42,871 nucleotides of DNA, taken from positions 1-42,871 of the forward strand of contig CAMBSX010000004.1 in the NCBI GenBank assembly GCA_945870655.1, in the 5' to 3' direction. Positions 1-11,849 of the stretch are shown piece after piece. A program made the translations under genes and the position numbers. The DNA comes from Chthoniobacter flavus. GTDB lineage: Bacteria > Verrucomicrobiota > Verrucomicrobiia > Chthoniobacterales > JACTMZ01. Under the pieces are notes generated by a model, which saw only the letters and a program-made list of their open reading frames with translations, did not search any database and was not told the origin of the DNA. Each line of letters opens with the position of its first letter. Position 1 is the stretch's first letter.

Positions 1-354
1 CGGGACCTCGTGGAGGCGTCCACATTCGTGGCAGCGGATGCGTTTGAACTCCGGGGGGCGCCAGCGTTCATAGTATTCCCGCAGCTTGTCGATCTGCGGC
101 TCGTAGCGGAGGAGCCAGGGTTCGGCATGGCGGAGGGCGCGCCTTCCCAACGGGATGAGGCGCGCGGTCAGGGGGGCAAGGCGTTCACTCCAAGTAGTGG
201 TGGCCTTGGCCCGGGTGGCGGCGGGCGGCTTGCCGCCCAACACGAAATGGCCCCCGCAGGCCCGGCAGAAAGTGCTGATGACCCCCGGTGCTTCCTCCTG
301 TGAGGCCCCGCATTTCGGACAGGAGACCGCTTTTTTCGGTTTCCCAGGCGGCAT
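1..354 (-). CDS. Zinc-ribbon protein, probable bactofilin partner (partial)
   Basis: The frame is open from ATG 354 to the left edge, giving 118 residues with no stop, so the C-terminus is missing. Near the N-terminus there is a CPKCG motif, followed by CRACG about 16 residues later, which makes one four-cysteine zinc ribbon. A further CHECG lies at about residues 110-114, just before the edge, and suggests a second ribbon. The ATG has a GGAG five bases upstream and lies 15 bases after the bactofilin stop, so the two genes are probably co-transcribed. In Verrucomicrobiota I know of bactofilin genes followed by a zinc-ribbon protein that carries its own bactofilin domain. That a bactofilin domain lies beyond the edge is inference. 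Confidence 0.75.
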   Translation of the reverse strand, partial: MPPGKPKKAVSCPKCGASQEEAPGVISTFCRACGGHFVLGGKPPAATRAKATTTWSERLAPLTARLIPLGRRALRHAEPWLLRYEPQIDKLREYYERWRPPEFKRIRCHECGRLHEVP

Positions 355-369
355 GACAGCTCCGCCTTC

Positions 370-813
370 TTAGAGCAGACCTTTTTTCGGTTCGCCGCCG
401 GGCGTGCCGACCGGCGGTCGAGCGTCGGTGCGCGGGAGGGCAGATTTGTTGGGGCTGACTTCGGATTTGCCGACGAAGGTGGCGCCGTCTTCGATGATAA
501 TACGGCCGGCGCGGAGATCGCCGATAAGTTGGGCGGTGGCTTTGAGTTCGACGCGCTCGGCGGCGTCAATGTTGCCCTGGACGGACCCGTGGATGATGAC
601 GGACTTTGATTTTACTTCGCCCTGCACATTGGCGCTTTTGCCGACCGTAAGGGTAGCGTTGGATTGGATTTCGCCTTCAATTTTTCCGTCAAAAACCAGG
701 TCGTTTTGGAACTTGAGGGTGCCTTTGATTTCCACATCGCTGGAAAGGTGGTTGCGGTTCGTTCCGCCGGTGGGTGATTCGCTCATGGGATTGACGATAT
801 TGCTGAGATTCAT
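370..813 (-). CDS. Bactofilin (polymer-forming cytoskeletal protein)
   Basis: This 147-residue protein has the bactofilin right-handed beta-helix pattern: short repeats with small and hydrophobic residues at regular spacing (IKGTLKF, VFDGKIEGEI, VQGEVKSKSV, IHGSVQGNI, LIGDLRAGRI, IIEDGATF) over roughly residues 28-115. Flexible, polar tails flank the core, as is usual for the family. Bactofilins polymerise without nucleotide at the inner membrane and act as scaffolds for cell-shape or envelope enzymes. I chose the ATG at 813 (MNLSNIV). ATG 786 (MSESPTG) is also possible, and an upstream ATG at 858 gives an unlikely N-terminus. None has a clear Shine-Dalgarno site. It is the first gene of a two-gene unit with the zinc-ribbon protein. 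Confidence 0.88.
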   Translation of the reverse strand: MNLSNIVNPMSESPTGGTNRNHLSSDVEIKGTLKFQNDLVFDGKIEGEIQSNATLTVGKSANVQGEVKSKSVIIHGSVQGNIDAAERVELKATAQLIGDLRAGRIIIEDGATFVGKSEVSPNKSALPRTDARPPVGTPGGEPKKGLL

Positions 814-890
814 TGTTTGAAGAAAGGCCCAAGTTAATGGACGGGTGCGGGGTGTCAAAAGGAAAGCAGACCGCGGCGGCGCTATCCCGG

Positions 891-907
891 GCCTGCGGCC
901 CGCAGGC
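891..907 (-). terminator. GC-rich palindrome after the oxidoreductase stop
   Basis: An 8-base inverted repeat with a single central base (GCCTGCGG / CCGCAGGC) starts two bases beyond the stop codon of the oxidoreductase on the minus strand. Folded, it gives a stem of about six pairs with a five-base loop. No T run follows, so it is only a candidate transcription end or mRNA 3' stabiliser between the oxidoreductase and the bactofilin genes. Confidence 0.35.
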
Positions 908-908
908 T

Positions 909-2309
909 TCAGCCGGCGAGTTCTTCGGCGGGGTAGGTCCAGATTTCGCTCAAGGTGGGGTGATAGTGGGGGATTTTGACAAACTCGGCGGCAGTCGCAC
1001 GGTAGCGCAGGGCGACGACGACTTCGTGGATGAGTTCGGAGGCGTGGGGCCCGACGACGGCACCCCCGAGGAGTTCACCCGTTTTATGGTCGGCGAGCAA
1101 TTTGACGAAGCCGTCGGTTTTGCCGTGGACGATGGATTTGCCATGGTCGTCGAAGGGGTAACTCGCCGCGGCGAAGTCGATCCCCAATTCGGTCGCTTCG
1201 CGTTCGCCCAGGCCAACCATGGCGGCCTCAGGTTGGGTGAAGACGGCGAACAGACGGAGGCGGTAGTCGATCGTTTCGAGGGGTTCGTTTTTGCCGCGCA
1301 GGAGCCGTGCCGCATTGCGGGCGGCGATCTCGCCCTGCTCGATGGCGATGTGGACAATTTCCAGTTTCCCGGTGACGTCCCCCGCACCGAAAATATGCGG
1401 GACGGAGGTCTGCTGGGTGTCCGTGGTGGCCAAGGGATGGCCGGCCGGCGTGTCGAGACCGGCGGCAGCGAGATCAAGTCCGGCAGTGGCGGCGTCGCGT
1501 CCGAGCGCGAGCAGAATTTCGTCCGCCTCAAGCGTCTCCTCCCGGTCGTGGTGCGCGACGCGCAACCATTTCCCGCCCACCTTGCGTCCGACTTGGAGGA
1601 TTCGGCCGCCTAAGACAAATTTGGTCCCGTGCCGCTCCATGCCGTGCTGCACCGCATCGGCCACATCGCGGTCCATCGAGCTGAGGATCTGCTTGCTGCG
1701 CTGGACAACGGTGACGTCCACGCCGAGGGCGCGGTGGTAGTGGGCCATCTCGAGCGCGACGGGCCCGGCACCCAAAACGAGGAGCGATTTTGGGGGATGC
1801 GGATTGTCCAACACGTCATCACTGACCAGTGGCCCGGCCTCCGTGAGTCCGGGTATGTCGGGATGGCGGATGACGGAGCCCGTGGCGACAAGAATGGCGC
1901 GGGCGGTGATGGTTTGTTCCCCGCCTTGGCGGAGGTGCACCGTCAATTTGTCCGGGCCGGTGAACCGGGCGTGTCCCCGAACGAGTTCGAAGCGTCCGTT
2001 CTCGAGTTGCCCGGCACGGTAGTCGGCAAACCCAGAAATGAGGCGCTTTTTGCGTTCGATGATTTTCGGCCCGTCGAATCCGGGATTTTCGGCATACAGC
2101 CCGAACTCCCCGGCTTCGCGCATATCCTGCAGCCGGTTGGCCGACTCGATGAGTGTCTTGCTCGGCATGCAACCGCGCAGAATGCATAGCCCTCCGAGTT
2201 CTTCGGAGCCGTCGATGACCGCAGTGCGGAGGCCTTCCCCGGCTGCTGTGCGGGCGGCGGCGTAACCCGCACTCCCGCCGCCGACGACGACAAAATCGAA
2301 TTCATTCAT
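909..2309 (-). CDS. FAD-dependent pyridine nucleotide-disulfide oxidoreductase, LPD-like
   Basis: The protein has 466 residues, normal for class I flavin disulfide reductases. An FAD-binding GGGSAG lies at residues 10-15. The redox-active disulfide is C42-x4-C47 within GGLCILRGCMPSK. A second Rossmann motif (GAGPVALE, near residue 180) binds NAD(P)H, a GAGDVTG motif lies near residue 310, and the C-terminal His-Glu catalytic pair is in HPTLSE (H450, E455). This is a complete active site. The sequence around the cysteines (CILRGCMPSK rather than CLNVGCIPSK) and the absence of any neighbouring 2-oxoacid dehydrogenase genes argue against the canonical E3 subunit. It also lacks the N-terminal HMA domain and C-terminal cysteine pair of mercuric reductase. 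The electron acceptor is unknown. It overlaps the STT3-like gene by 8 bases, so the two are co-transcribed. Confidence 0.85.
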   Translation of the reverse strand: MNEFDFVVVGGGSAGYAAARTAAGEGLRTAVIDGSEELGGLCILRGCMPSKTLIESANRLQDMREAGEFGLYAENPGFDGPKIIERKKRLISGFADYRAGQLENGRFELVRGHARFTGPDKLTVHLRQGGEQTITARAILVATGSVIRHPDIPGLTEAGPLVSDDVLDNPHPPKSLLVLGAGPVALEMAHYHRALGVDVTVVQRSKQILSSMDRDVADAVQHGMERHGTKFVLGGRILQVGRKVGGKWLRVAHHDREETLEADEILLALGRDAATAGLDLAAAGLDTPAGHPLATTDTQQTSVPHIFGAGDVTGKLEIVHIAIEQGEIAARNAARLLRGKNEPLETIDYRLRLFAVFTQPEAAMVGLGEREATELGIDFAAASYPFDDHGKSIVHGKTDGFVKLLADHKTGELLGGAVVGPHASELIHEVVVALRYRATAAEFVKIPHYHPTLSEIWTYPAEELAG

Positions 2310-3939
2310 CCCGTATCTTGTAAACGCGGAAGTAGGGGTTGGCGAACACCGGTTGGAGGAAGTGGGGGATCTTGCCTCCGCGGGCCAAGCGGACGATCAG
2401 CGGGTCACGGGGTGCGGGGAGGCCGAGGAGTGCGGTGGAGGTTGACACCACGCGTTCCGGCGCATCGGTTACCACGTACTTTGCTTGCCGCAAGCGGAGC
2501 TGGGTGAGGGCCGTGGCATCGTCCTCGGAGAGAAAAAAACGCGCCGTGTCGACCGTGCCCGGGAGGCTTTGATGAGAAGTCCCCGCGACCATGGGTCGTC
2601 CGCTCTGCCGGGCCAGAGCGGGTGAGATCCACCACGGGGCCAACACGCCCCCGTGCGGTTGGCTGCGCAGGAAGTCGGCGGTTTGCGCGAGGAGCGCGGC
2701 TTCTGCTCTCGCCTCCTGCCGCCGCGCCATTTCCTGCGGTGACGGGAAAATGCGCGCCTCCCATGCCGCGGCGACCGGCCAGAGGCTGGCCGCAAAGACG
2801 AGCCAGGCCAGCCAAGGCTTGGCCAAGGGGCGGAGGATCCAGGGCAGGGCGAGACAGAAAACGGAAGCCAGCCACGGATTCCACCGCGCCTGCCAACCGG
2901 TCAAGACGGTGACTACGGCAAGAAGGACGAGAACGACGACTGCAAGGGGATCGCGGACTTTGCCATAGTTCCAGACGAGGAGGAGCGGCGCGGGGACAAG
3001 GAGCCATCCGGTCCAGGCAAACATGGCCTGAGGCGTGGCACTTTGCAGTTCGCCGAGCAGCGCGGCCCACCGGGGGAAAAACTCCTGCACGACCGGATCC
3101 GGCCAAGGATCACGGAATCCCTCCAAAGCCCACGCGGCGAGGGCGAGGCTTGCGGTGAGTAGCAGACCGCGTCGCCAGACGGCCGGGTAGGCTGCTTTGC
3201 GTAGAGCAACGGCCCGGGCGAGTTCCTGCGTGGCGAGCAGGACGAGCGGTTCGAACCAGGAAACCCAAAGAGCAAAGCCCCACAGGCTGGCGGAGGCCCA
3301 TGCCCAGGCCGGACGCGCCGTGCGGACAAACGCGAAATTGGCGGCGAGCGCGGTGACAGTCAGGGCAACGAGCAGCGATTGATGGTCGGGCCGTCCGAGG
3401 GCGAAGGCATGGGTGAGCGCCGGCGACACGGCGAAAAGAAACAGCATGGGTCCACGTGGTCGCAGGTCGATCTTACGGGACCAAAAAAAGAGAAAAAGCA
3501 AAGTAAGGAGCCCGAGGAGCGGCGAGACCCATGCGCCGGCCAGCTCGGGTGGACGGACAAAGATGCCCAAGGCCGCGATCAGATAATCCATCGGCGCGGT
3601 GGTATGCGGGACGGTGCCGGCGGGATGGTTTTCAAAATCGTGGGCGCGAACGATGGTGCCGGGTCCGGCGGCGACCAAGGCCGCACGCTGCATGCGGCTG
3701 TGGCAGTCGCCGTCGGCCAGCACCACGAGGATGTCGCCGTCGGCGAGGCGGACCATGACCTGGCCGCGATTCCAGGTAACCGCCGCGAAGAACAAGACGG
3801 CGAGCAAGAAGGCTCCGGCGAGGGGCGGGACGATTTTCGGCACGGGCGACATCGTGCGGGAGACGGTACGGGAAAAGCCAACCGGAAAAGACTCCCCGAG
3901 GTCCTTTCCGCTCTGGGCGGGCGTGCCGGAAGAAAGCAT
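2302..3939 (-). CDS. STT3/AglB-like polytopic membrane glycosyltransferase (GT66-like)
   Basis: About 545 residues with a first membrane helix near the N-terminus, roughly ten further hydrophobic segments and a soluble C-terminal part. After the first helix comes an acidic DGDCH motif with following R residues, then HDFENHPAG and APMDYLIA. This matches the first external loop of STT3/AglB oligosaccharyltransferases (Dx(Y)H, yP.G, pl.D). A later PDHQS and a C-terminal APWWISP stretch, followed by AKYVVTD, correspond in order to the family's later motifs. The usual WWDYG is altered to WWISP. The family moves a lipid-linked glycan to protein; the substrate here is unknown. ATG 3939 has GGAGG 11 bases upstream. 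ATG 3978 and ATG 3852 are alternatives. The flavoprotein gene overlaps its 3' end. Confidence 0.6.
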   Translation of the reverse strand: MLSSGTPAQSGKDLGESFPVGFSRTVSRTMSPVPKIVPPLAGAFLLAVLFFAAVTWNRGQVMVRLADGDILVVLADGDCHSRMQRAALVAAGPGTIVRAHDFENHPAGTVPHTTAPMDYLIAALGIFVRPPELAGAWVSPLLGLLTLLFLFFWSRKIDLRPRGPMLFLFAVSPALTHAFALGRPDHQSLLVALTVTALAANFAFVRTARPAWAWASASLWGFALWVSWFEPLVLLATQELARAVALRKAAYPAVWRRGLLLTASLALAAWALEGFRDPWPDPVVQEFFPRWAALLGELQSATPQAMFAWTGWLLVPAPLLLVWNYGKVRDPLAVVVLVLLAVVTVLTGWQARWNPWLASVFCLALPWILRPLAKPWLAWLVFAASLWPVAAAWEARIFPSPQEMARRQEARAEAALLAQTADFLRSQPHGGVLAPWWISPALARQSGRPMVAGTSHQSLPGTVDTARFFLSEDDATALTQLRLRQAKYVVTDAPERVVSTSTALLGLPAPRDPLIVRLARGGKIPHFLQPVFANPYFRVYKIRDE

Positions 3940-4020
3940 CGGCGTTTCCGCCTCCCGCGGCGAATTTCCCCCTCCCATGGGGCGGAGGGGCGGTTGAAAT
4001 CATCAAGTGCCAAAATTTCA

Positions 4021-4050
4021 CTCCCAGAGCCCTGCGTGGAAACTTGGGAG
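4021..4050. promoter_or_regulatory. Inverted repeat between divergent STT3-like and PEP-CTERM genes
   Basis: CTCCCA at the left end and TGGGAG at the right end form a perfect 6-base inverted repeat. It extends by AG/CT if one base is bulged. It sits in the 181-base region from which the STT3-like gene (minus) and the PEP-CTERM gene (plus) diverge. It could be an operator or an mRNA hairpin. I could not place convincing -35/-10 boxes around it. Confidence 0.25.
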
Positions 4051-4120
4051 GGCGAATCGTTTACGGCTCGCTAAACTCACCATTTGCTGCTATTGCTATC
4101 CGCGCCAGTTACTTATCCGC

Positions 4121-5065
4121 ATGATGCTTCGCTCCTCCAGACTTCGCGCCCTTGGGATGCGGTCGGGCCTTAATTTTTCGCTGGTCAAGCAGATGTCCCT
4201 CGCCGGGTTGTTCTTGGGCATCTGCGCATCCCTTGTCCCTGAGGCTCAGGCAGGCACCTCCGGCTACCGGGGCCTAATTCTTGGCGACAGCCCCGTGGTT
4301 TACTACGAGTTTGAGGAGACGAGCGGCACCACGGCGTTTAATTCGGCCAATACCGGGAGCCGCTATGACGGCTCCTTCAATTTGAGTCGGGGGCCGATCG
4401 CCGTCAACCGGCCTAGTTTTGCCCAGGGTGGGGCCTCCTACGACTTCGGTGGGGGGGGTGACTACGGCGGGGTTATTGTGGCCTCGCCCTTGGCCAACTC
4501 GCTGACGGAATGGACGGTTTCATTGTGGGTCAGCTATGACAGCAGTAAAACGGCGGGGTCCAACTTTTTGTCCAACGACCAGCTTGGCTGGAATAACGAC
4601 GTGCTGATCGGTATCGGTCCCGAAGAGGGCACCGAGGTCGGACGAGGTCAGGTCGGGGTCGTCCAGCAGGGAGCCCCGGGTGCGGAGCGCGATTTCGCCG
4701 GTGCTCCGCTCACGGCTGGCAAGTGGCACCATATCGCTGTGACCGGAAGCACCGCTTCGGGAAAGCTTTCGCTTTTCATCGACGGTGTGCTTGCCGCCTC
4801 GGATGAGAACTTGGTCAACGGCGTCACCTTCAACGGGGCCGACGGCCTGGGCACGGCAAGCCTGAACATCGGAGCGTCTCGGACCGATGGCTTGCGGCCT
4901 TACGACGGGTTGCTCGACGAGTTGGCTATCTTTGACCACGTGCTGCCGCCGGAGCGGATCGCCGCCCACGCCGCGGCTGTCCCTGAGCCGGCCACCCACG
5001 CTCTGCTTGCCCTCGGTGCCTTGAGTATTGCCGGCTACGCCTTGCGTCGGCGCACGCGGAAGTAA
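4121..5065 (+). CDS. LamG/concanavalin-like secreted protein with PEP-CTERM sorting signal
   Basis: The protein has 314 residues. A basic N-terminus is followed by a signal-peptide core (MSLAGLFLGICASL, then AQA). A LamG-type jelly roll covers about residues 50-275, with VVYYEFEE, WTVSLWVSY, KWHHIAVTG, LFIDG and YDGLLDELAIFDHVL, the usual LamG landmarks. The C-terminus is a PEP-CTERM signal: VPEPATH, a hydrophobic stretch of about 15 residues, then RRRTRK. In the known systems an exosortase cleaves this signal and anchors or exports the protein to the cell surface or matrix. No exosortase gene is present in this window. ATG 4121 was chosen. ATG 4157 or 4193 would leave a more compact signal peptide, and the frame is open back to 4007. 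Confidence 0.85.
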   Translation: MMLRSSRLRALGMRSGLNFSLVKQMSLAGLFLGICASLVPEAQAGTSGYRGLILGDSPVVYYEFEETSGTTAFNSANTGSRYDGSFNLSRGPIAVNRPSFAQGGASYDFGGGGDYGGVIVASPLANSLTEWTVSLWVSYDSSKTAGSNFLSNDQLGWNNDVLIGIGPEEGTEVGRGQVGVVQQGAPGAERDFAGAPLTAGKWHHIAVTGSTASGKLSLFIDGVLAASDENLVNGVTFNGADGLGTASLNIGASRTDGLRPYDGLLDELAIFDHVLPPERIAAHAAAVPEPATHALLALGALSIAGYALRRRTRK

Positions 5066-7926
<2,861 letters not shown>

Positions 7927-7939
7927 AAAATCCCGTCCC

Positions 7940-8989
7940 ATGCCCGCCAAAGCCGCCGAACCGAAAACAGAACTCGCCACCGACAAAGCGTCCTCCCAGC
8001 GCAACAAGAACCTCGATCTCGCCCTCCAGCAGATCGCCAAAGATTACGGCGATGGAGCCATCATGCGCCTCGGTGACCATTCGCAGACCAACATCGACGT
8101 CATTCCGACCGGCAACATCATGATCGACCGCGCGCTCGGCGTGGGCGGGGTCCCGCGGGGCCGCATTGTCGAGATTTACGGCCCCGAGTCCTCCGGCAAA
8201 ACCACCCTCACGCTGACCATCATCGCCCAAGCCCAAAAGCGCGGTGGACTGGCCGCCTTCATCGACGTCGAGCACGCCCTCGATCCGAAATACGCGCAGC
8301 GTCTCGGGGTCAATCTCGACGACCTGCTGGTTTCCCAGCCCAGCTCGGGCGAAGAAGCGCTCCGTATTTGTGAAACGCTCGTCCGTTCCAACGCGCTTGA
8401 TGTCATCGTGCTCGATTCGGTGGCCGCCCTGGTCACCAAGCAGGAATTGGAAGGTGAAATCGGAGATTCCACGGTCGGCGCACAGGCCCGCCTAATGAGT
8501 GCGGCCATGCGCAAACTCACCGCCCTCATTGCCAAAGCCCGGACGTGCTGCATATTCACCAACCAGATCCGCGAAAAAATCGGTGTCATGTTCGGCAGCC
8601 CCGAAACCACCCCCGGCGGCAAGGCACTCAAGTTTTACTCCAGCGTGCGCATGGATATCCGCCGCATCGGCGCCATCAAGCAGGGTGACGGCACGGTCAC
8701 TGGCAACCGCACCCGCATCAAAGTGGTGAAAAACAAAGTTGCCCCGCCGTTCACCGAGTCTGAATTCGACATCATGTACAACGAGGGTATTTCCAATGTG
8801 GGCTCGCTCATCGACATCGCCTTGGAAAAGGGTGTCATCGAGAAGCGTGGCAGCTGGCTCAGTTTCAAGGGCAACCAATTGGCTCAAGGTCGTGACGCGG
8901 CCAAAGAAGCGCTCAAGGCCGATGGAAATTTGTACAAGGAAATCGAGGAAGCCACGCTTGCCTCAATGAATGCGACCGAGGCAGCATGA
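7940..8989 (+). CDS. recA: Recombinase RecA
   Basis: 349 residues, the normal RecA size. Walker A is GPESSGKTT (81-89). [10 protein letters not shown] follows, where the common form has FIDAEHALDP. Other RecA landmarks are [13 protein letters not shown] (Walker B), [15 protein letters not shown] (L1 region), [14 protein letters not shown] and [15 protein letters not shown] (L2 region). RecA forms the ATP-dependent filament for homologous recombination and activates the SOS response. It lies 13 bases after gyrB and is probably co-transcribed with it. There is no Shine-Dalgarno-like sequence before ATG 7940. No LexA-type operator is visible in the 13-base gap. Confidence 0.98.
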   Translation: MPAKAAEPKTELATDKASSQRNKNLDLALQQIAKDYGDGAIMRLGDHSQTNIDVIPTGNIMIDRALGVGGVPRGRIVEIYGPESSGKTTLTLTIIAQAQKRGGLAAFIDVEHALDPKYAQRLGVNLDDLLVSQPSSGEEALRICETLVRSNALDVIVLDSVAALVTKQELEGEIGDSTVGAQARLMSAAMRKLTALIAKARTCCIFTNQIREKIGVMFGSPETTPGGKALKFYSSVRMDIRRIGAIKQGDGTVTGNRTRIKVVKNKVAPPFTESEFDIMYNEGISNVGSLIDIALEKGVIEKRGSWLSFKGNQLAQGRDAAKEALKADGNLYKEIEEATLASMNATEAA

Positions 8990-9071
8990 CCGGTCAGGCC
9001 AAGACGTGCGGAATGCTCGTCGGGCCGGGTGAACCGGACACGTCCGCTGCGTGCCCCCGCCTCCACAGTTC

Positions 9072-10259
9072 ATGAATATCCACGAATACCAAGCCAAGGA
9101 GCTGCTGACCAAATTCGGCGCAGACAACCCGCGCGGCTCGGTTGCCCGCACGGCAGCCGAGGCGGAGAAAGTTGCCCGCGATCTCGGAACCGACTCGATC
9201 GTGGTCAAAGCGCAGATCCATGCCGGCGGGCGGGGCAAAGGCACTTTCACCAACGGGTTCCAAGGCGGGGTGCATCTCTGCAAGACGGCAGCCGAGGCCC
9301 GCGATATCGCGGGCCGGATGATCGGGCAGACGTTGGTCACCCATCAGACCGGACCCGGGGGACGTCTGGTCAACCAGGTGCTGGTGGCCGAATCGGTCGA
9401 GATCGAGAAAGAATTTTATTTCGCCATCCTTCTGGACCGCGCGACCGGTGCACCCGTTATTGTGGCCAGCCGCGAAGGTGGCATGGACATCGAGGAGGTG
9501 GCAGCCCGCAGCCCCGAAAAAATTCTCCGCGAAGCTGTTGACCCGGCGTTCGGCTTGCAACCTTACCAGACCCGCAAGCTGGCCCAAGAGCTCGGTTTCG
9601 CACCCGGCCAAACGCGCGCTGCCGGCAGGCTGTTTGCCGCCCTTTACCGCTGCTTCATCTCGTCGGACTGCTCGATGGTCGAGATCAACCCGTTGGTCCT
9701 GACCAAAGGCGGCGGGGTCCTTGCCTTGGATGCCAAATTCTCGTTCGACGACAACGCGCTTTTCCGTCATCCCGACATCGTTGCCCTGCGCGACATCGGC
9801 GAGGAGGACCCTCGCGAAGTGGCCGCTTCCGAACACCACCTAAGCTACATCGGATTGGACGGCAACATCGGTTGCATGGTCAATGGGGCCGGTTTGGCCA
9901 TGGCTACGATGGACATCATCAAGCATCACGGTGGCGATCCGGCCAATTTCCTTGATGTCGGCGGCGGCGCCAGCGAGGAGCAGGTGACCGAGGCCTTTAA
10001 AATTCTCCTTTCCGACGCGAAGGTGAAAGCAATCTTGGTCAATATTTTCGGTGGTATCATGAGGTGCGATGTCATTGCGCAGGGCGTCCTCAATGCAGTC
10101 AAAGCCGTGAAGCTCGAGATCCCGCTGGTCGTCCGTCTCGAGGGCACCAATGTCGAGCAGGGCCGCAAGTTGTTGGCCGAATCCGGTCTGCCCATCGTCA
10201 CCGCGACCGATCTTGATACTGCCGCCAGCGAAATCGTGAAGCTGGCCGCGAAAAACTGA
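9072..10259 (+). CDS. sucC: Succinate-CoA ligase, beta subunit
   Basis: 395 residues with the ATP-grasp fold of SucC. The N-terminus is the family-typical [26 protein letters not shown] binds nucleotide and [11 protein letters not shown] is the metal and nucleotide site. The C-terminal half holds [29 protein letters not shown] and RLEGTN, which build the CoA-ligase domain and the interface to SucD. With SucD it catalyses succinyl-CoA + ADP + Pi to succinate + CoA + ATP in the citric acid cycle. ATG 9072 is chosen on homology; an in-frame ATG at 9051 would add seven residues (MPPPPQF). The gene lies 82 bases after recA and 48 bases before sucD. Confidence 0.97.
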   Translation: MNIHEYQAKELLTKFGADNPRGSVARTAAEAEKVARDLGTDSIVVKAQIHAGGRGKGTFTNGFQGGVHLCKTAAEARDIAGRMIGQTLVTHQTGPGGRLVNQVLVAESVEIEKEFYFAILLDRATGAPVIVASREGGMDIEEVAARSPEKILREAVDPAFGLQPYQTRKLAQELGFAPGQTRAAGRLFAALYRCFISSDCSMVEINPLVLTKGGGVLALDAKFSFDDNALFRHPDIVALRDIGEEDPREVAASEHHLSYIGLDGNIGCMVNGAGLAMATMDIIKHHGGDPANFLDVGGGASEEQVTEAFKILLSDAKVKAILVNIFGGIMRCDVIAQGVLNAVKAVKLEIPLVVRLEGTNVEQGRKLLAESGLPIVTATDLDTAASEIVKLAAKN

Positions 10260-10307
10260 ATTTGTTTTATCTGTGTCAGCGGTGGTCAACCCTCTTCCTC
10301 TCTAATC

Positions 10308-11180
10308 ATGTCCGTTCTCGTCGATAAAAACACCCGCCTGGTTGTGCAGGGCATCACCGGTAAGTCCGGCGCCTTCCACACGCGCAACTGCATGGAATAC
10401 GGCACGAATGTCGTGGCCGGCGTCACTCCCGCCCGCGGCGGCGAGACATTCGACGACAAAGTGCCCGTCTTCGACACCGTGCACGAAGCGCGACGGGAGA
10501 CCGGCTGCAATGCCACCATGATTTTTGTCCCCCCGGAATTCGCGGCGGACGCCATCCTCGAAGCCGCCGATGCCGGGGTTGAACTGATTGTCTGCATCAC
10601 CGAGGGCATTCCGGTCATGGACATGATGCGGGTGAAAAAACTGCTCCAATCGAGTCCTTCACGCCTGATCGGTCCGAATTGTCCGGGCATCATCACTCCC
10701 GGTCAGTGCAAGATCGGCATCATGCCGGGCTACATTCACCAGCCGGGCCACATCGGCGTGGTCTCCCGCTCCGGCACGCTCACCTATGAAGCGGTCTGGC
10801 AATTGACCAGCCGCGGGGTGGGTCAGTCGACCTGCATCGGCATTGGCGGTGACCCGATCATCGGGACAACCACGCTGGACGCGGTGCAACTTTTTGCCGG
10901 GGATCCGGACACCCACGGAATCATCCTGATCGGCGAAATCGGCGGCAGCGCCGAGGAAGAGGCCGCCGCTTGGCTCAAAGTGCATTGTGACAAGCCGGTG
11001 GCCGGTTTCATCGCCGGGGCCACTGCGCCCCCCGGGCGCCGCATGGGCCACGCGGGTGCGATCATCTCCGGCGGCAAGGGCACGGCAGCCGCCAAGAAGG
11101 AGGCGTTGCGGGATGCAGGCATCGCCGTGGCGGAAACCCCCAGCACCATTGCCGACACCCTGCTGGCGGTGATGAAATAA
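10308..11180 (+). CDS. sucD: Succinate-CoA ligase, alpha subunit
   Basis: 290 residues, normal for SucD. The CoA-binding Rossmann part has [13 protein letters not shown] and GVTPARGG. The second half has [21 protein letters not shown] and [10 protein letters not shown]. The phosphohistidine is H248 in [11 protein letters not shown]. It forms the catalytic heterodimer with the upstream Suc[14 protein letters not shown] stretch near residue 209 is also typical of SucD. The 48-base gap to sucC carries no terminator-like hairpin, so both are likely on one mRNA. The gene is followed by a strong hairpin and converges with a minus-strand unit. Confidence 0.97.
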   Translation: MSVLVDKNTRLVVQGITGKSGAFHTRNCMEYGTNVVAGVTPARGGETFDDKVPVFDTVHEARRETGCNATMIFVPPEFAADAILEAADAGVELIVCITEGIPVMDMMRVKKLLQSSPSRLIGPNCPGIITPGQCKIGIMPGYIHQPGHIGVVSRSGTLTYEAVWQLTSRGVGQSTCIGIGGDPIIGTTTLDAVQLFAGDPDTHGIILIGEIGGSAEEEAAAWLKVHCDKPVAGFIAGATAPPGRRMGHAGAIISGGKGTAAAKKEALRDAGIAVAETPSTIADTLLAVMK

Positions 11181-11228
11181 ATCGTTACCGGGAGGGACGC
11201 CCGCGGGAGTGGCGGTGGTCACCGGTCA

Positions 11229-11271
11229 CCTATTTCCCAACGAGCGGTCCCCGCTGGTTGGGAGAAGTAGG
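11229..11271. terminator. Strong hairpin between convergent sucD and exported-protein gene
   Basis: TCCCAAC at 11235 pairs with GTTGGGA ending at 11263. After one G/G mismatch, AGCGG pairs with CCGCT around a three-base TCC loop. CCTA and TAGG outside the core can extend the stem. It lies between genes ending towards each other and so fits a bidirectional terminator, though no T run follows on either strand. A direct repeat GGTCACC GGTCACC ends at its left flank. Confidence 0.5.
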
Positions 11272-11306
11272 ACCGGAGTGGAAAGGGGCCAGGTAGCCCG
11301 GTGGGA

Positions 11307-11846
11307 TTAACCGCCGCAGGCGGCTCGGATCATTTGGACGAAGGCGGGTTCGGCTTTCTCGACCGTCGGGACCGGGCCGGTCATTTTGAGGTACACATCG
11401 CCGTTGGGGCTTTCAAGGATGGTACCAAGGAGGGCTTGGCCCTCGAGCGGGGTGGTTGCTTGACCCGGCATCCCGCTTTGAAACGTGCCGCGGGCGCGGG
11501 CGAAGGTAACCGGCACGGTGCCGATGGTCTCCTTGGCGGTGGCCGCGTTTTTGGAGTCGTTGTCGCCATCGAACTGGCCGAACCAGCGGTCGACATTTTG
11601 CTGCACGGTTCCGCCCTGACCCGGCCCGAAATGGAATACTGTGATGATGGCTTCTCCGGCTTCACCCGTTCCTTCGGGGCCCGGAACGCGCAACTCGGCT
11701 TTGCGCATGGGCGAGGACGGTGCAACGGAAATCCATCCCGCGGGCACGGCAAAAGTGAAGTCACCCGCGGTGAAAGACGGCGTTTCCTCCGCCCGCCCAA
11801 GGAAGGCGGACAGCAAGAGCGGGAGAAAAACGCGCGCGGCGCGCAT
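11307..11846 (-). CDS. Small exported protein of unknown function
   Basis: 179 residues with a clear signal peptide (MRAARVFLPLLLSAFLGRA, cleavage expected before EETPS). The mature part begins with a beta-rich segment (FTFAVPAGWISV, then AELRVPG), continues with an ITVFHFGPGQGG stretch, an NVDRWFGQF helix and a final helix (AEPAFVQMIRAA). I do not recognise a named family; the overall pattern resembles small periplasmic proteins with a PsbP-like or lipoprotein-like beta fold. It starts three bases after the rpsI stop, so it is likely translated from the ribosomal-protein mRNA, an odd partner for rplM-rpsI. Confidence 0.75.
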   Translation of the reverse strand: MRAARVFLPLLLSAFLGRAEETPSFTAGDFTFAVPAGWISVAPSSPMRKAELRVPGPEGTGEAGEAIITVFHFGPGQGGTVQQNVDRWFGQFDGDNDSKNAATAKETIGTVPVTFARARGTFQSGMPGQATTPLEGQALLGTILESPNGDVYLKMTGPVPTVEKAEPAFVQMIRAACGG

Positions 11847-11849
11847 GGC

